Source: Apostichopus californicus
Lineage: Eukaryota > Echinodermata > Holothuroidea > Aspidochirotida > Stichopodidae
Direction: 5' to 3'
Assembly: GCA_020650975.1 (NCBI GenBank)
Contig: JAIPMN010000521.1
Location: forward strand, 6,516-70,515
DNA length: 64,000 bases
Shown here: positions 22,987-36,400 of the stretch, one piece after another
Layout: each line of letters opens with the position of its first letter
Position numbering within the stretch: the stretch's first letter is position 1
Notes under the pieces: generated by a model
Told to the model about the DNA's origin: nothing
What the model saw: the letters and a program-made list of their open reading frames with translations, nothing else
Databases searched by the model: none
Position numbers and translations under genes: made by a program

Positions 22987-25900
22987 GTAAGTATATTGCC
23001 CAGATTATTATCGTTAATTTAATTGGAATATTTACGAAAATTCAGGCGATTTTCTTTATCGGCATTTTAAAAGCTTAGGCCTGCGCAGATTGTGGCTGTA
23101 ATATGTGTGTGTAATATTGTACCTTTTTAGCGTGAGGTTCAATTATCGAATTAAGGCTTTCGTTCCGTTGAAACAAAGCGGTTATGTTTTCAGAAATTCA
23201 GTCAAATATGTATGCGTTTCGCCAAGAATTGCTTTCTTAAACGAGTAGGTGGTTCGTTTTGCATTTATATTACTGTAGCAGGCTCGTTTTCATGAATAAA
23301 TGAAGTATACGATGTGTATCGAACGTGTTTTGTAGCCAAAACTAGGCACTAGTATCTTAGTCGTGCTGTATAATCACAACATGTAACAGCCGTGAGTATA
23401 GGAAGGATGATCTAGCCTTCACCAGAACGATATTGCCTTTGATCACTGCAACAGAAATATCGTAAATAGTGAGTACTAGCATCGAGCCAAAAGAAAACCA
23501 TTGAATTTTTAAATCGCCCGTACCTTAGTGATACTATAGGCCTGGTGTAAGTTGATGTAATATGTCCAGTCAAGTCTGTTTTTTGGGGGGAAGCTAGCCT
23601 ACAGGGTTAACTTAGAGCTACCATTAGTGTATTGTTCCTGTAGCATGGTGGGCTCATAATTGACGCACTTAAGGATTTGATCAATGATATCTATCAAGGA
23701 AAAATCTAAATCACTCAACTGTATGTGTTTTTCATATGTGTAGTTCCTCAGAAATGTTCTGATCTCAAAATATTTAAGGTTCTGTGCTTATGCAACGTAC
23801 AATTGAGCAGAATTTGACCACAAAATGTCTGCCGTGTCAAGTTCTTTCATACCCCTAAATTGACACATTCGTCGATAAGCTAACTGTAGTGTAGGCCTTA
23901 GTATACATTCATTGACTTTGGATGCTGTTTGCTATGCTCTGAGCCTCTAAGCTCAGACAGGTCAGGTCCCAGAGAGTATTGTTATCATATTGAGGTAATG
24001 TTGGTTATTTTAGGGTGTAAGATTTCCAAATGCCCAACAAACGTGCAAAACTGGGGAGAGGGTGTTAAAAGCTTAAAAAATACCACAATTTGGTCAGCAA
24101 ATAGCTGAAATGGATTCAAACTCATGAAATATGTAATTCTGCTTGACTGCAAAAAGTTTAGGTGGCCTGCTGTATCGTTGCTAGTGAAAACTGAAGGTGC
24201 GTCAATTACGGGGGTGCGTCAATTATGAAGCCTTTACTATACTGTATGCTAGCCTAATGATACTACAACCTTACCCTAATTTTATTTTGCTTATCATCAT
24301 TACTGTGGTATATTTTCTTCTTAAGATTAGAAGTGATAAGTATCGGTTTTGCTGTTATTTATACAATAAAACCATGATTATCCTTACGTCTTTTGTCCTG
24401 GTCTTGGATTATCTGGAGCTGAAATCCAAGTATTGTATAATTTGTAGATATACATTGTATGTATCATCACCGCAATTCAGTACTTCAACATTTATAACTT
24501 AATCACTGAGCCAGCAAAAGACTTAAAACTTTACTATGTCATACTTGCACAGCTGTCCATGTTGGAAATCTATCTTAACTTAAACGCTAGTGATCAACAG
24601 CAACTATTTTCAACTCGTCACAAACTGCAAACTGTAGTACATTAAAATTACTACTAGGTCATAAACATATCTTATATTGTTGTTAAAAGTTGTCATATAA
24701 TATGCTAATATTGGCTTGATTTCAGAGCTAGACTCTTTTGCTCATAACAACATGAACCGTAAGGCATACAAATGGAAGGTCATCATATTATATACCATTG
24801 CCAAATATCAGTGTTAAAAGATTTCACGGCCATGCATACAAGACCACTGAATCATTCATGACATTACCTCCCGAAATTACTTAAGTCAGACTTCACATAT
24901 TTCTTAGCTGACTTCCATTAATCTAGTTTTATGTCACAGTACATTAATTTTTTAGCCAGTTGAATACAAAGGAATTCTTTTTCAAAGGTCGCTGCATATT
25001 AAATGTTCTGAGCAAGGTCAATGATTGTTGGAAATTCATTTATGAAAGCAACGGATGTTCAAATTAAAGCGTACAGCAAATGACTAACATTTTGACAAAA
25101 GTTTGTCTACACACTAGATACAGGCCTTGAAGGATATTGTATTTCCGTATCTAACATAAGCTGGCTATGACTGCTTATTGTCAACAAACAATATTGGCTG
25201 CTCTCATGTGCCTGAAAATTCTGCATACAGTTTAGTTCTTTGCTTGTAGGGAATTTTTGGAAATGTAAACCTAATGTTGCCCTTTGTATTAATTTGGGGA
25301 AAATACAAGTGGTAATTTGATTTTAGCAAGTAGATTATTTTTGCACTGGCAATTTTTAGCCATTGTGAAATGCTAGACCTGTATGAGGGTTTGAATGAAG
25401 TAAATCTTTTTCGTTGTAATTTATCCCTTTCATTTCCTCCTACATACATGCATATTTATATTTTACACTATTTACAAAATTTGACTTCAGTGGGTTTTAT
25501 TGAACTACTTTTTAGAGGATCAATATGTTTAAGAACAAAGAAAAGTTGAATGGATACTTTTATAGGGGTTAAAAAAAACCTACATGCGAATGGTCTTCCT
25601 AAGTTCTTAGGTTTGGTTTTCAACATTTATTATCAAGCAATACAGTAATTGGTAAGTCTTGGTAGGCAGTTCATGCTAAACTGGAAGCAAGGTCTAAATG
25701 TAAAGCAGATTTTGGTCATGTGCCGTGAGAGTTATATATGTGTAAAGTAGCTCTTCCTTTGTATGCTCTGTGTATTGGTGCTTTAGATGTTTGTGAAGCT
25801 TGTGAGCACTCTTCTCCAATTTGTAATACTCCAAAGGAATTTCTGCCATTTAACCATTACAAATGTACTGCTAAGAGTTACAAAAATCACCTTTCTGTTA

Positions 25901-28900
25901 ATTGCCCAATCAGTTTTGTCACTCATCATATCATGCAATTTCTGGAGAACAGCATCACCTGTAATATATTTTTACACATAAATTTGCCATTTTGCCGATT
26001 CACACTGGTTGAAACTGGTTTCATGTAGAAAATACCTTAGTGTGTCCATAATGAAGACTTTTGACCATCCCTTGTGTTTACTCCACCCCCCCCTAAATAC
26101 GAAAACAAATTCTTAAAGTTTCAAACTTACGTAAAACTTCTGTCCTTCCATTGTACCATATATGCAATAACAGACAAGCCTAACCAAATTCTCAACTGCT
26201 TCGTGTTTGAATATTTGTTATGAAACAGGCAAAAAATTGCAATATGTAAACTTAAAATAATAAATATATACTAAGTATTTCATACATTACAGAGTGGAAA
26301 GTCCCAGTCTGGCAAAGATCTGATCGCTGACTCTTGTAGTGAATTATGTGCAATGAAGGAAGGGATTTCCAAGTGTAATAATTTTCCTCTGGTACCATTG
26401 TTACGCACGTAAAAACAAACGTTTGGAAGTTGGTCCCGTTATTTATAGAACACGAGATATTGGTAGAACTTAAAAGTTGTGAGTAAAAGTTGTCTTGTTC
26501 CCTTGCCAAGATTTTTGCAAAGAAACAGGTATCTGTGAGGCAAGATGATTGTTACAGGTCAGTTAGCAGAAGACAGAGTTGTTTTTTAAAAGGGAGAAGC
26601 TGGTAGCACAAATCGTTTTTACACAAGAATAGTAAACGGAATTAAACATGTTTAGTGAATTTTGAGCTTCAACCATTTGTTAACGAACTTATACCATACT
26701 GTGAATTTGTGTAGGCCTTACATATGGTTAGTTGGTTACTTACACTTTGTTTACAGCGTAGTTAGGGCTACAAATTGGGAAGCATGTACAGTACACGCTA
26801 ATGGATGGTGTTGGAAACAACCGTTTAAACTATTTTGACAAACTGTCCTTTACCGTTCAGTGAAATAAATGAATAATTGTTGATAATGTTAATTTAATAG
26901 TTATGACAGAGATTTCGTGCAACTGGTATGTGGAGGCTGCGTATGATGGTCAGCTTACATCAGACAAATTTAGAAGTACCCACCTATTAAAGAGCCAAAC
27001 ACACTTGCGAGATGCCTTCAGAGGCGCAAACAGTTGATACCACTTTCCGTTTTGCAGATATAAGCAATTTTGTGATTTTACCAACTTGAAGTCGAAGTGT
27101 GACTCATTATCCAGCTGTTGCTATGCTTGTTACAAATTGTAGCAACTATCAAATGGTAATGAACTACTGTAAGAGTGTGTATGTGAGGCTTCTGTCATAT
27201 TTAGTTCAAATTCCCTGATAGCGAACAAATCGAACATGTAAAATCTGTTAAGTGTCATGAATGAACACTGCAGCGTAAACTTTATACCACAGGAAATAGG
27301 TGTCACAAACATATTTCTTGTTATTGGGCCACAGTTCACATGTGAGCATTACCATATTCCTTTTAAAAATTTTAAAAATATTCAGTACTTTAAAAGCTTC
27401 AGTTTAAAATTAAAACATATTACCACTGAGCATAATAGTATGAGTCAAGAAAGGAGCTACATAGGTCATCAAGGAGACTGGGAGAGGGATGGGGAGGGGA
27501 TGAGGAACACTAAGACATTGGGCTGTTGAGGCATATTTATAATACAAGGGTCATCTGTATATATATGTTAGTTCTTCATATTCCTGATTATAATGTGTTC
27601 TGATCATAGGATTGTAAATCTTACAGCAAAAAAAGTCAAATGTTATAACTTAACCTTTAATTTTTTTTTACCATGGTGGTGGTATTTTGGGGTGGTGGAG
27701 GGGGGGGGAGGGTTGCAACAGAGTTGGTAATTGTTTGGTCTCTTTTAAATTTGTCATGATTTGAATTTATTGCCTGTGGAGATGGATTCTTTCCATGAAA
27801 TTGTAGACATTTGTTTTTGTGTTTTTGTAAACATTGCATGTTATCATTGTTGAAATAGCATCCTTGATATGGTCTCTGAACATACAGTAGCTATTGTTTT
27901 GCTTGCTCAATTGTCCTAGGTTTGTGATGCTCTCCCATTACACTGTAGTGTTACAAGGATTTAGTGGCATATATGCAACAACTCAAAAAGGTTTGTCACT
28001 GGTCAGAAAAGGTGCTTCCCATAAGTCAGCCATGAACACATGCATAATATTCCTTGTTGAGTCTCTACTGTACCTGTAAGGCCCATGCTAACACAATAGC
28101 TTGTGTACAATGTTCTGATAAGTTTACTTCATCTGGTAACAAAATGCCAAATTGTGATCCTGAAAGTGGGAAGTTTTGTTATAAAGTTGTTGCCAAGCAG
28201 CCCATCCCTGGGTGGACATTAAATATACACAGATGATATTGTAACACTGCCTTACATAAAGTCCCTGCTGCCCTGCAAATGTTTAAAGCCTACACAGTGA
28301 TTATAAGTAAGACATCCATTTAGAGCAAAGAAAATGTTGTGACACAAGAAAACACAGAAAACAGTCACTGGCAGGACACCAATCAATTATTTGACTTGTA
28401 AATATTTATTCTTCCAATTTCTGTTCTCTTTTACCATATATATAAGCAATTCCCCTAGATCCCATATTTTTCTTTACTTCTTGGTTTGGTTCACCCCCCC
28501 CCCCCTCCCCCCACATTCCTTATCCACTGGGCATGCCAGCCTTAATCGATATTTCTAAAGTTCTAAAAATTTGCCTTCTGCAGCCTTGTGCTTTTTTTAG
28601 TCAAAGTTCAACGATAACATTTGTATTCAGTGAGTAATGGGTACAGAAGATGCAAGAATGCTTGCAGATGAAAGGACCAAATTTAAGCTAATCAGATTAC
28701 TGGGAAAAAAGCACTGTTCATTATATTTTAGCATGAAAGTCTCCTTAATAGAGATATTGCTTAAAATGCTGTTTATATGCATGGGGGATTTAACTGATCA
28801 TTATTCTGGATTTGTTGTCAAACATTTGTTAGTACCTCTTAAAAGTGTCTTCCTGTAGGGGGGTGTCATGTCTGCGTACCTCTCACAAGATTTGCAATAT

Positions 28901-31900
28901 TACATGTGAGTTTTGTCTGCTAAGTACTGCCATTCAGTTACTTTAATACAGCCTACCTACAGTGAAAGCATAATGAAAACAAAAGGCAATATGAAGAAGG
29001 GGTACATTAAGCATTCTCTTTTGTAGAACTCCTATACACAAATCTTATAGCGTAACATACTGTACAAGGAGATCTATTCTCTTTGACTAAGCTCAAAACT
29101 CGGTACTGGTCTTTATTTTCCTTTATAACGTCACATGATTATGGTACTAAATGTGATTATGAATTCCATTTAGCAATGAAAAACGACATGGTTGGTGGGG
29201 ATATTATACTTCATTGACAATGGGGATGGCGAACTAGGTATATATTTGAAAATATAAAGTGTGTACAATGTTGATGATGGTTGCTTTGGAGCAGACAGTG
29301 CACTGCTATTTATCGTTTGTTTATATGATATTTGAAGTTCTGCACAGCATTGAATTAAATGACCTTGAAGTACAATATCCAGGCTCAAAAACGAGGAATA
29401 GCAAAACGGGCAAAAATGTTTTTTTTTGTAAAAAACCCAAAGTTTGAGTATTTCTCATTTACAAATTCGGCAAAATACCTCCTGAATTCTCTTGTATGAA
29501 CCGGGTGGTACTATATCTCTTCTAGCAAAAACATCAGATTTATGCAACGTGATGGGTTTTGAATGTTTTGGTTGTCAAAGACGACCTCTGTTTGTCCATA
29601 TTTACAGTACCTCTCTCCTCTGTAGGCTGTTCCCTGTACTTACTGTATGCTCTCTGATCTCTTGAAGTGAGTGCGGTACGTAGTGTGGGTGAATGTTAGC
29701 ACTATATGTATGTGTAATCATTACTGTACATACTATACTTACAGTATATGATCCCAGTAATAAACCCACTCATAGATACAAATTGTGTCTGCAATCTCTG
29801 ATGATACCTGTATAGTAACACATTCAAACATACAGATTTATTTGAGACAGATTCAGAGGCTCATTGTTTAAAAGAATTTTCTGGTGGAAGATTTTGATAC
29901 ATTGTCCTCATGGTTCTTATTTTCCTCTTTCTAACCATGTGAAAATTGTCCCCATTCAACGTTTTCTTGTAGAAATTTGTTTCTGGTGGAAGATTTTGAT
30001 ACATTGTCCTCATGGTTCTTATTTTCCTCTTTCTAACCATGTGAAAATTGTCCCCATTCAACGTTTTCTTGTAGAAATTTGTTTTTCAAATTCACCAGTT
30101 TCTCACTAAAAGCTCCGTTGTTTGAACGCATCAATTTCGTGATTGACGTAGTGCAGGCAAATAGGCAAAATGAGCGACTTGAAGTTAGCACTCTCGTGTG
30201 TACACCCACTTGTGATTGCCTATTATATATTACTTACACATCGCGAATGTATACTGCCTACCATGCCCAGTTGGTATACGTACATAGCGTTGCACATAAT
30301 ACTGTACACTCTCACACTCAAACCACAGTTCATAAACTGTTCTTTGAAATTGCTGAAATAAAATTCACGGATCAACTTTACAGTGAAAAGAAGCTTGAAA
30401 AGTATTTGGAACACGGAAAGATGAAACTTGGCGGAATCGATGTCAGAGCAGAATGTAGTACCAAGAAGCTTAGGCTTCGCAGAATGTTAAAGTAGCCTAC
30501 ATGCAAACATTCTTCACGTTGGAGCTGGACAGCGCGATGTATAAACAATGAAGAGTCTGATATTCAAACTTATCTTGTGTTACACAAAAATCACAAAATC
30601 ACTGATGCACTACATATATGACGGCTTAACGATTTTGATAAAACATATTTACTTTATAAGAAATTTCATCGAAAATTAAGGAAGAAATTAATCTGTTTTC
30701 AAACACGGATTTTGTTGTGATTACTGTAGGAACTGTATGGTGCGTGGGTTATGTCGCAATCTGCATTTGGGAAGGTGACGTCACGTTCACTACTGTTCAA
30801 GTATATTCCTAGATGTTCCAAAAATTGTTTCTCTGTCAAACGCAACATTAGCGTTCTCATATTTTGAAAACATGTTTTTAAGGTAACTTATAAGGGCTAC
30901 CAGACAATTCTTTTAAGCCCCAAAAGGTCTGTGTTTGTCAAGTAATACATGATTTTCTGAACATTTTACATCAGATGACAATGTAGAACATGTCACCCAC
31001 CATGTATCACAAGTTATCTGTGCATATATGTAGAAGTTTGAAGTGAAATGCAGGTAATATTCTTCTAAAAGAAAGATCTTTCTTATATTTTACTTTAGCT
31101 GAATGTAGAGTGAGGAGGACGTGAAACACTTAATATGCAAGCATGTTGTCTTTATTATGGATCCTTGCAAATTAACTCCATTGATGTGGGATTTGCCTAC
31201 TGTAGTATGATTCATGTTCAGTAAAATCTGGTGTGTTGAATTTATGGGAACTTTTTGTGCAGTTGAATTGGTTCATCTGAGCAATTGAAGTGGGCATCCA
31301 TGGGTTTTCATCAGTAGCCTACGGAGCAAAAATTTGTCACACGTGTGCAAAACACCAGATAGCAGAAAAAAGGGAAAAACAAAAGTGAAGTCTTCTGGTA
31401 GTTTTTGTTTAGTAAGTACATAATTGCATTAAGTTAACATGTACATTAACTCAAGAGTATGAGATTTTTCAAACTGTTCTTATTCAGTATGTGGAGATAT
31501 TATTTTTATTTAGATTTGATGGTTGGGCTGGTATCTTGTTTAGATATCATTTTGCTGATTAGAAACAGATAAAAGTTGATGAATTTTTATGCATGAAAAG
31601 AAATTTGTTTATAAATTACAGTAGAACCATTTTGAAAGAGCAACAGTTTCTTTGCTTTTTTCAAATTTAATTTTTTTACATCATCCCAGTCAGTATTCCA
31701 TAGTTGATTTACTTGTAATCAGGAATTATCTGAAAGTAATTATAAAAATTAGTAGATCAGTAATATATCTATTTTTGGCTGTTTATCCCAGAAACATTTC
31801 TTGATCATGCTATCATCTTGTAAAGTTAACAAGAACAACAATTTTAGTTACGAAATTACAGAAAACAGTACGTCGTTCATTGGCTGCTATTGAATGTTCT

Positions 31901-33341
31901 TTACCTTTCTAATTTTTGATAAATTGCAATTTCTTAAATCCTTATGAAGTGGTTTTTTTATTCCATTCTCTGTGAAACTTTCTTCACACAGTATTTTGGC
32001 TCAAAACAGTTCTCATATTCACTAAAAGATTTTTAAAACCATATATACAGTATTTAGTGATGGTGGGAATAGGTCATAATATTCTACAGAACATCTCATT
32101 GCCTTCTTTTATTCTTTTATTCATTTATCAGTACAGTACCAATCTGTATTATTCCTGTATGAGTATCACTGTAAAGTTCTATTAATTCACTGTATTATTA
32201 GTCACCATAATCTCAGATACAATGCCCGCCCCCTGCCCATAAATGTGTACAGTATATATCCGTTGTTGTAACAGCTTTTGAGGCTTCACATGACTGTTTA
32301 TTGTGCACATAGTCTGCAGATACAAACATGGATGCAAAAATATCTATGTAAAAATGCGTCATTTATAGAATTTCAATGCTTCATTCCCCTATTTAATGAT
32401 CTATGAAGTTTGTGGCGAGAACCGTGCGAAATTTGTGCTGTCTGGGTACTGTACATTACAAAGTACTGTATCCTATTATTCAGCAGTGTTCTGGGATAAA
32501 TGAAATTAATGCAAATTGCTCATTGGCTACACCCTTTAGTATGCCTAGCAATTCCAAAGGAAAGTTAAGGAGTAAGAGGGAATTTGTACATACTGTAGTG
32601 TACATATGAGTAACAAAGCTGAAGTCATTAGTGTGAGGCCTAATAATGTCAATTCCATGCATTTCATAGACACAGCATGTACTGTAATTAGTGGCTAACA
32701 TACTGCAGTGCTGACAATCCCAATAACTACTGTACATGTTATGTTTGCACAACATTTTTTGTTGTCACTTTTCGCAAAGATAAGAGAGCGCTGGTTAGAT
32801 CAACCCTGAAATGGACAATTGCCTACTATATGTGGTTTATTCAGGACTGTTGTAAGTGAGCTAGATATGTCTTGCAAGATAGAGAAATTGTTCATGGTTT
32901 TGCAGTGATTTGAACTTCAAAAGATTAGCGTTGGGAATTCTACTCTCTAAAAGCAATAAATTTTAGATAAGATGGTAGTTATTTTGACACAAACAAGTGT
33001 CGGATTGTACAGTAGGGTACCAAAAGTCTAACAACTAGATTAGAAATATGATTAAAAAATTTATGTGGCAGAAAGACTGTTTTTCTCTTTGTAGGCCCAT
33101 TCCCACACACTGTTGTGGTATGGACATTCATCACACCACTGGCCGATTCAAATAAAAAAATAAATAGATGGAATGAAAAAAAGTATATTGTTACGCACTT
33201 ACGCCAGTTAAAAATTACGGTTAAATTAATGTCCGGCCGGTGGGGTTGGTCTATCTCTGTCACTGCCATCATAATGTATTTTCCTTATTTCAATGGGATT
33301 TGTAAAATATGTTATTCATGTTGTGTTTTCATTATCTTCAG
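22987..33341 (+). other. Long region before first KMT2 coding exon
   Basis: If the first exon ends at 22986, this is a 10.4-kb first intron. No coding exon is recognised in it. It contains a 102-bp tandem duplication (29879-30082), poly(C) at 28494-28505, a G run at 27700-27708, and one open frame at 30079-30495 whose 3' half looks protein-like but is unidentified. Long first introns commonly hold enhancers; none can be pointed to here. Confidence 0.45.
29879..30082. repeat. 102-bp tandem duplication
   Basis: Two head-to-tail copies of a segment beginning TCTGGTGGAAGATTTTGATA, apparently identical over 102 bases. Because 102 is divisible by three, both strands keep an open frame across the junction, which explains the overlapping frames there. 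Confidence 0.93.
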
Positions 33342-33350
33342 AGGCTATCA

Positions 33351-33439
33351 ATGGATGCCGAAGGAACCATGTCACTTCGCCGTGGCCCGGGAAGGCCACG
33401 GCGACAGGGAAGTGGCTCACCTGCTGAAAGAAGAAGAAG
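33351..33439 (+). CDS. KMT2C: KMT2 exon 1 coding (N terminus, AT-hook)
   Basis: The exon begins at 33342 after acceptor tatcttcag. The ATG context is ATCAATGG. It codes MDAEGTMSLRRGPGRPRRQG and on to ERRR. RGPGRPRR is an AT-hook, as in the vertebrate N terminus. Confidence 0.85.
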
Positions 33440-36400
33440 GTATGATGCAGCCAGATATTGCTTCTGTTTATTCTAATTCTGAACTGGATAGTGCTAATCT
33501 ATAAATATCTGTAGCTTTTTTGGACTAAACCCTCTGCATCGTAAAGCAAAATCTGCTGTCCTTTTCATCGTTTAGGCAGTACTTAATCCAACTTTTTCAT
33601 TGATTTGTGTGAAATGTTCTGAATAACTTCATATTCAATTCAATTTAAATGTATCTCTCTAGCTTGACTAGTCAAATTTCTTTTTAAATAAAGAATATGA
33701 AATAAAAAACATTTTCCTGTTATCTTTGTATTACATTTGGTAATCACCATATATGAAAAGTTTCCGTGCGACAGAATTTCTAGAATCAAGTTGCATCTTT
33801 CACTTGCTAATTCCTTGTTAATTGCATACATGGTGAAGACTATGTAGTTGGGTATCTTAGATTGATGAACTGTGATCTGTGAATGTAAATAATAATCTGT
33901 AGATTTGTTGAATTTGCCAGAAATTGGAATCCACACGCTTGATACTGCTTTAGTAAAGTTACAACAAAAGTAAGCTGTCAATTATGAAAAAACTAGTCAT
34001 ATTATAGCGATATTCAAATTAAAGATTACTGGTTTTGGTAAAGTACAGTCCACAACACAAACTAGTCTTACATCTTTACTTCTCTCTTTACCAGAACATA
34101 CGTTACATCAGAGGATTCGCCCGCATCCAGCCCAGCTACCAACTCGCCAGCTGCGGATGTAGACATGAGCCCAGTTGACTCACCGGGACCCAGTACTCGA
34201 TCATCTCAGAGAAAGATTTCCTCGGAATCCAAGATCTCGATAGAATCGAGGAGAGATTCATCCGAGTCCCGAGTCTCCAACATGTCAGAGGTAGACCTGA
34301 AATACAGCCACGAAGGAGATGAGATGGAGCCCGCATTGAGAGCGTCATCTTCGAGGAGGAAAGAGAAACCTGACCTACCAGAGGAAGAACTGGAAGAAGA
34401 TGAGGAGGCACTCACAGAGTACGAAAAGAAAACGTGAGTTTTTCAAAAAACTTTCATTCATAGGCCAGAAAAGTGAAGACAAATGCTAAAGAAGGAGAAA
34501 GTCTCATTCTTAAAATAGCATCCAGGATGTTAGTTAGCCTCTTGAATCAGACATAATAAAGCAAAACAAATCTCTAATTCCAGGGTAAGGAAATTTCACA
34601 ACATATTTTCATTTCAAAGAAAGCCCCCCAGGCAATATGATATGTTTTCATGTATTGTTAAAGTGGTTTAGGAGTGTGTTGAGTAAACTGCTGAAATATT
34701 GATTGTAATTCCTTTAAGTTGGATACCACATGGACCTTTGGCGTTCAAGGAAAACTCCCGCCCCCCCCCAAAAAAGTTAACAAATGTTGCTCATCAGGGT
34801 GAGGTCTTACAAAATGACACATCACCGGGCATCAAACTCAGGCTCCTGTGTCATCTTTTTTGAGAATTTCTTTTTAATTCTTTTGATTTCATCAATTGAG
34901 ATGGGTCAGTTGGCAAATTGTTGTTTGTTTCATCATCATCATCATCATATTCCCAATGTTCATCTTGGGTGCACCTTTAACCTATGACCTAGGGTCATGG
35001 TTTTATAGTATTGATTACAAGTATTTAGGATTGTTATTTGAGTTTTGAGTAATTTGACCATGTTTGCCACCAATGGGAAGTTCGGTCGTCATAAAGGAAA
35101 TCAACTTGACCTGCTTTTCATTGTAATAAAATCCTTATTTCCCCCTGATAGGACACCATATGATCCTAGCTGTGCCCTATGCTGCTGCGGAGAGAAGAGC
35201 CTTCTCGGTCAGGGAGATTTACTGAAATTTGATCCTACTCCCGGTTTTAACCCGTTCAAGAGACAACATCCTAAAGCTAAGAAGACGTTTACGGAGGATA
35301 CCTTGTACAACCCTCACAAACGTACATCACTAACATTCACAATAAGAAGAAGCAGAAACCAAGGGAAACAAAGGTATGTACTGCTTGAACATGACATGAA
35401 ACAACATTTCATCGGAAGATTTCCTTCACATGCCCAAAACACTTTTTACAGTTCAGTTCAATGGGCAGTTTAATCCATTGAAATGTCATATCAGGTCATC
35501 ACCAATGCCAAAACTTTACAGAAGCAAATATCAGTTATACACACCCCAGTAACGTTCTTGAGTTCTACAAGAAATTTCCGAGAGATCTCTATGATCTTAA
35601 TTAATTTTTCCTTCTTTTACATTTATCCGTCATTCTCTCCTTAATGACACGAAAGCCGTCCAATAGAATTGACATGCCTAATGTCCTGAATAAAAGAACA
35701 TTTTTAATCCTGCAGTTACCATTTTGTTCCCTTGATTAGATGGTACAGCAGATTATAGACGTGAACATTTAGTTGGTTTTTTGTTCCAATTTAGCCTTAA
35801 CCATTATTTATACACATATATCTATATATACACAAAATAACCTAAATGGCCTTGACTTTTTAATGTCCCAAACAAGATTCATTTGATTTTTCTCCTCACT
35901 TCTATAGAAAATGCTCAGAACAACTGTATCTCCCTTTAATTACAATCATTATATTACCTGATAGCCTGTTAATACATTTCTGCTTATACATTACTGTTTA
36001 CAATATTATATGCTGTATACAATATTATATTAGAATACAATATTATAGTACAATACAATATTATACAATGTTAAACTGTATGCAATATTATACAATACTG
36101 ATACATTTCTTTCAATCCAGTTCCAATTAAGATGCAATTATAGCTAAGTATAAGCAATGTGGTTGGGTATTGTGATACTTGTATCTACATTTTCTATTGT
36201 TGTTTCACAGGGAAAGAAGTAGGTCCCCAAGGAGAGTCACCAATGCTGAATATACTGCCAGCCCTATGGAAGTGGCGCCAATCAACCAGTCTGCTGAGGT
36301 ATACCATGTTGGCCACAAAGAGGAACCTGAAATAATGATGGTCATTGATCCCACAGGTATTTAGCGAAAACTTAAACCATCTTTACTGATTGCTAGCGTT

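Noticed and set aside
34136-34415. Two minus-strand frames (91 and 69 residues)
   Set aside because: Antisense shadows of KMT2 exon 2.
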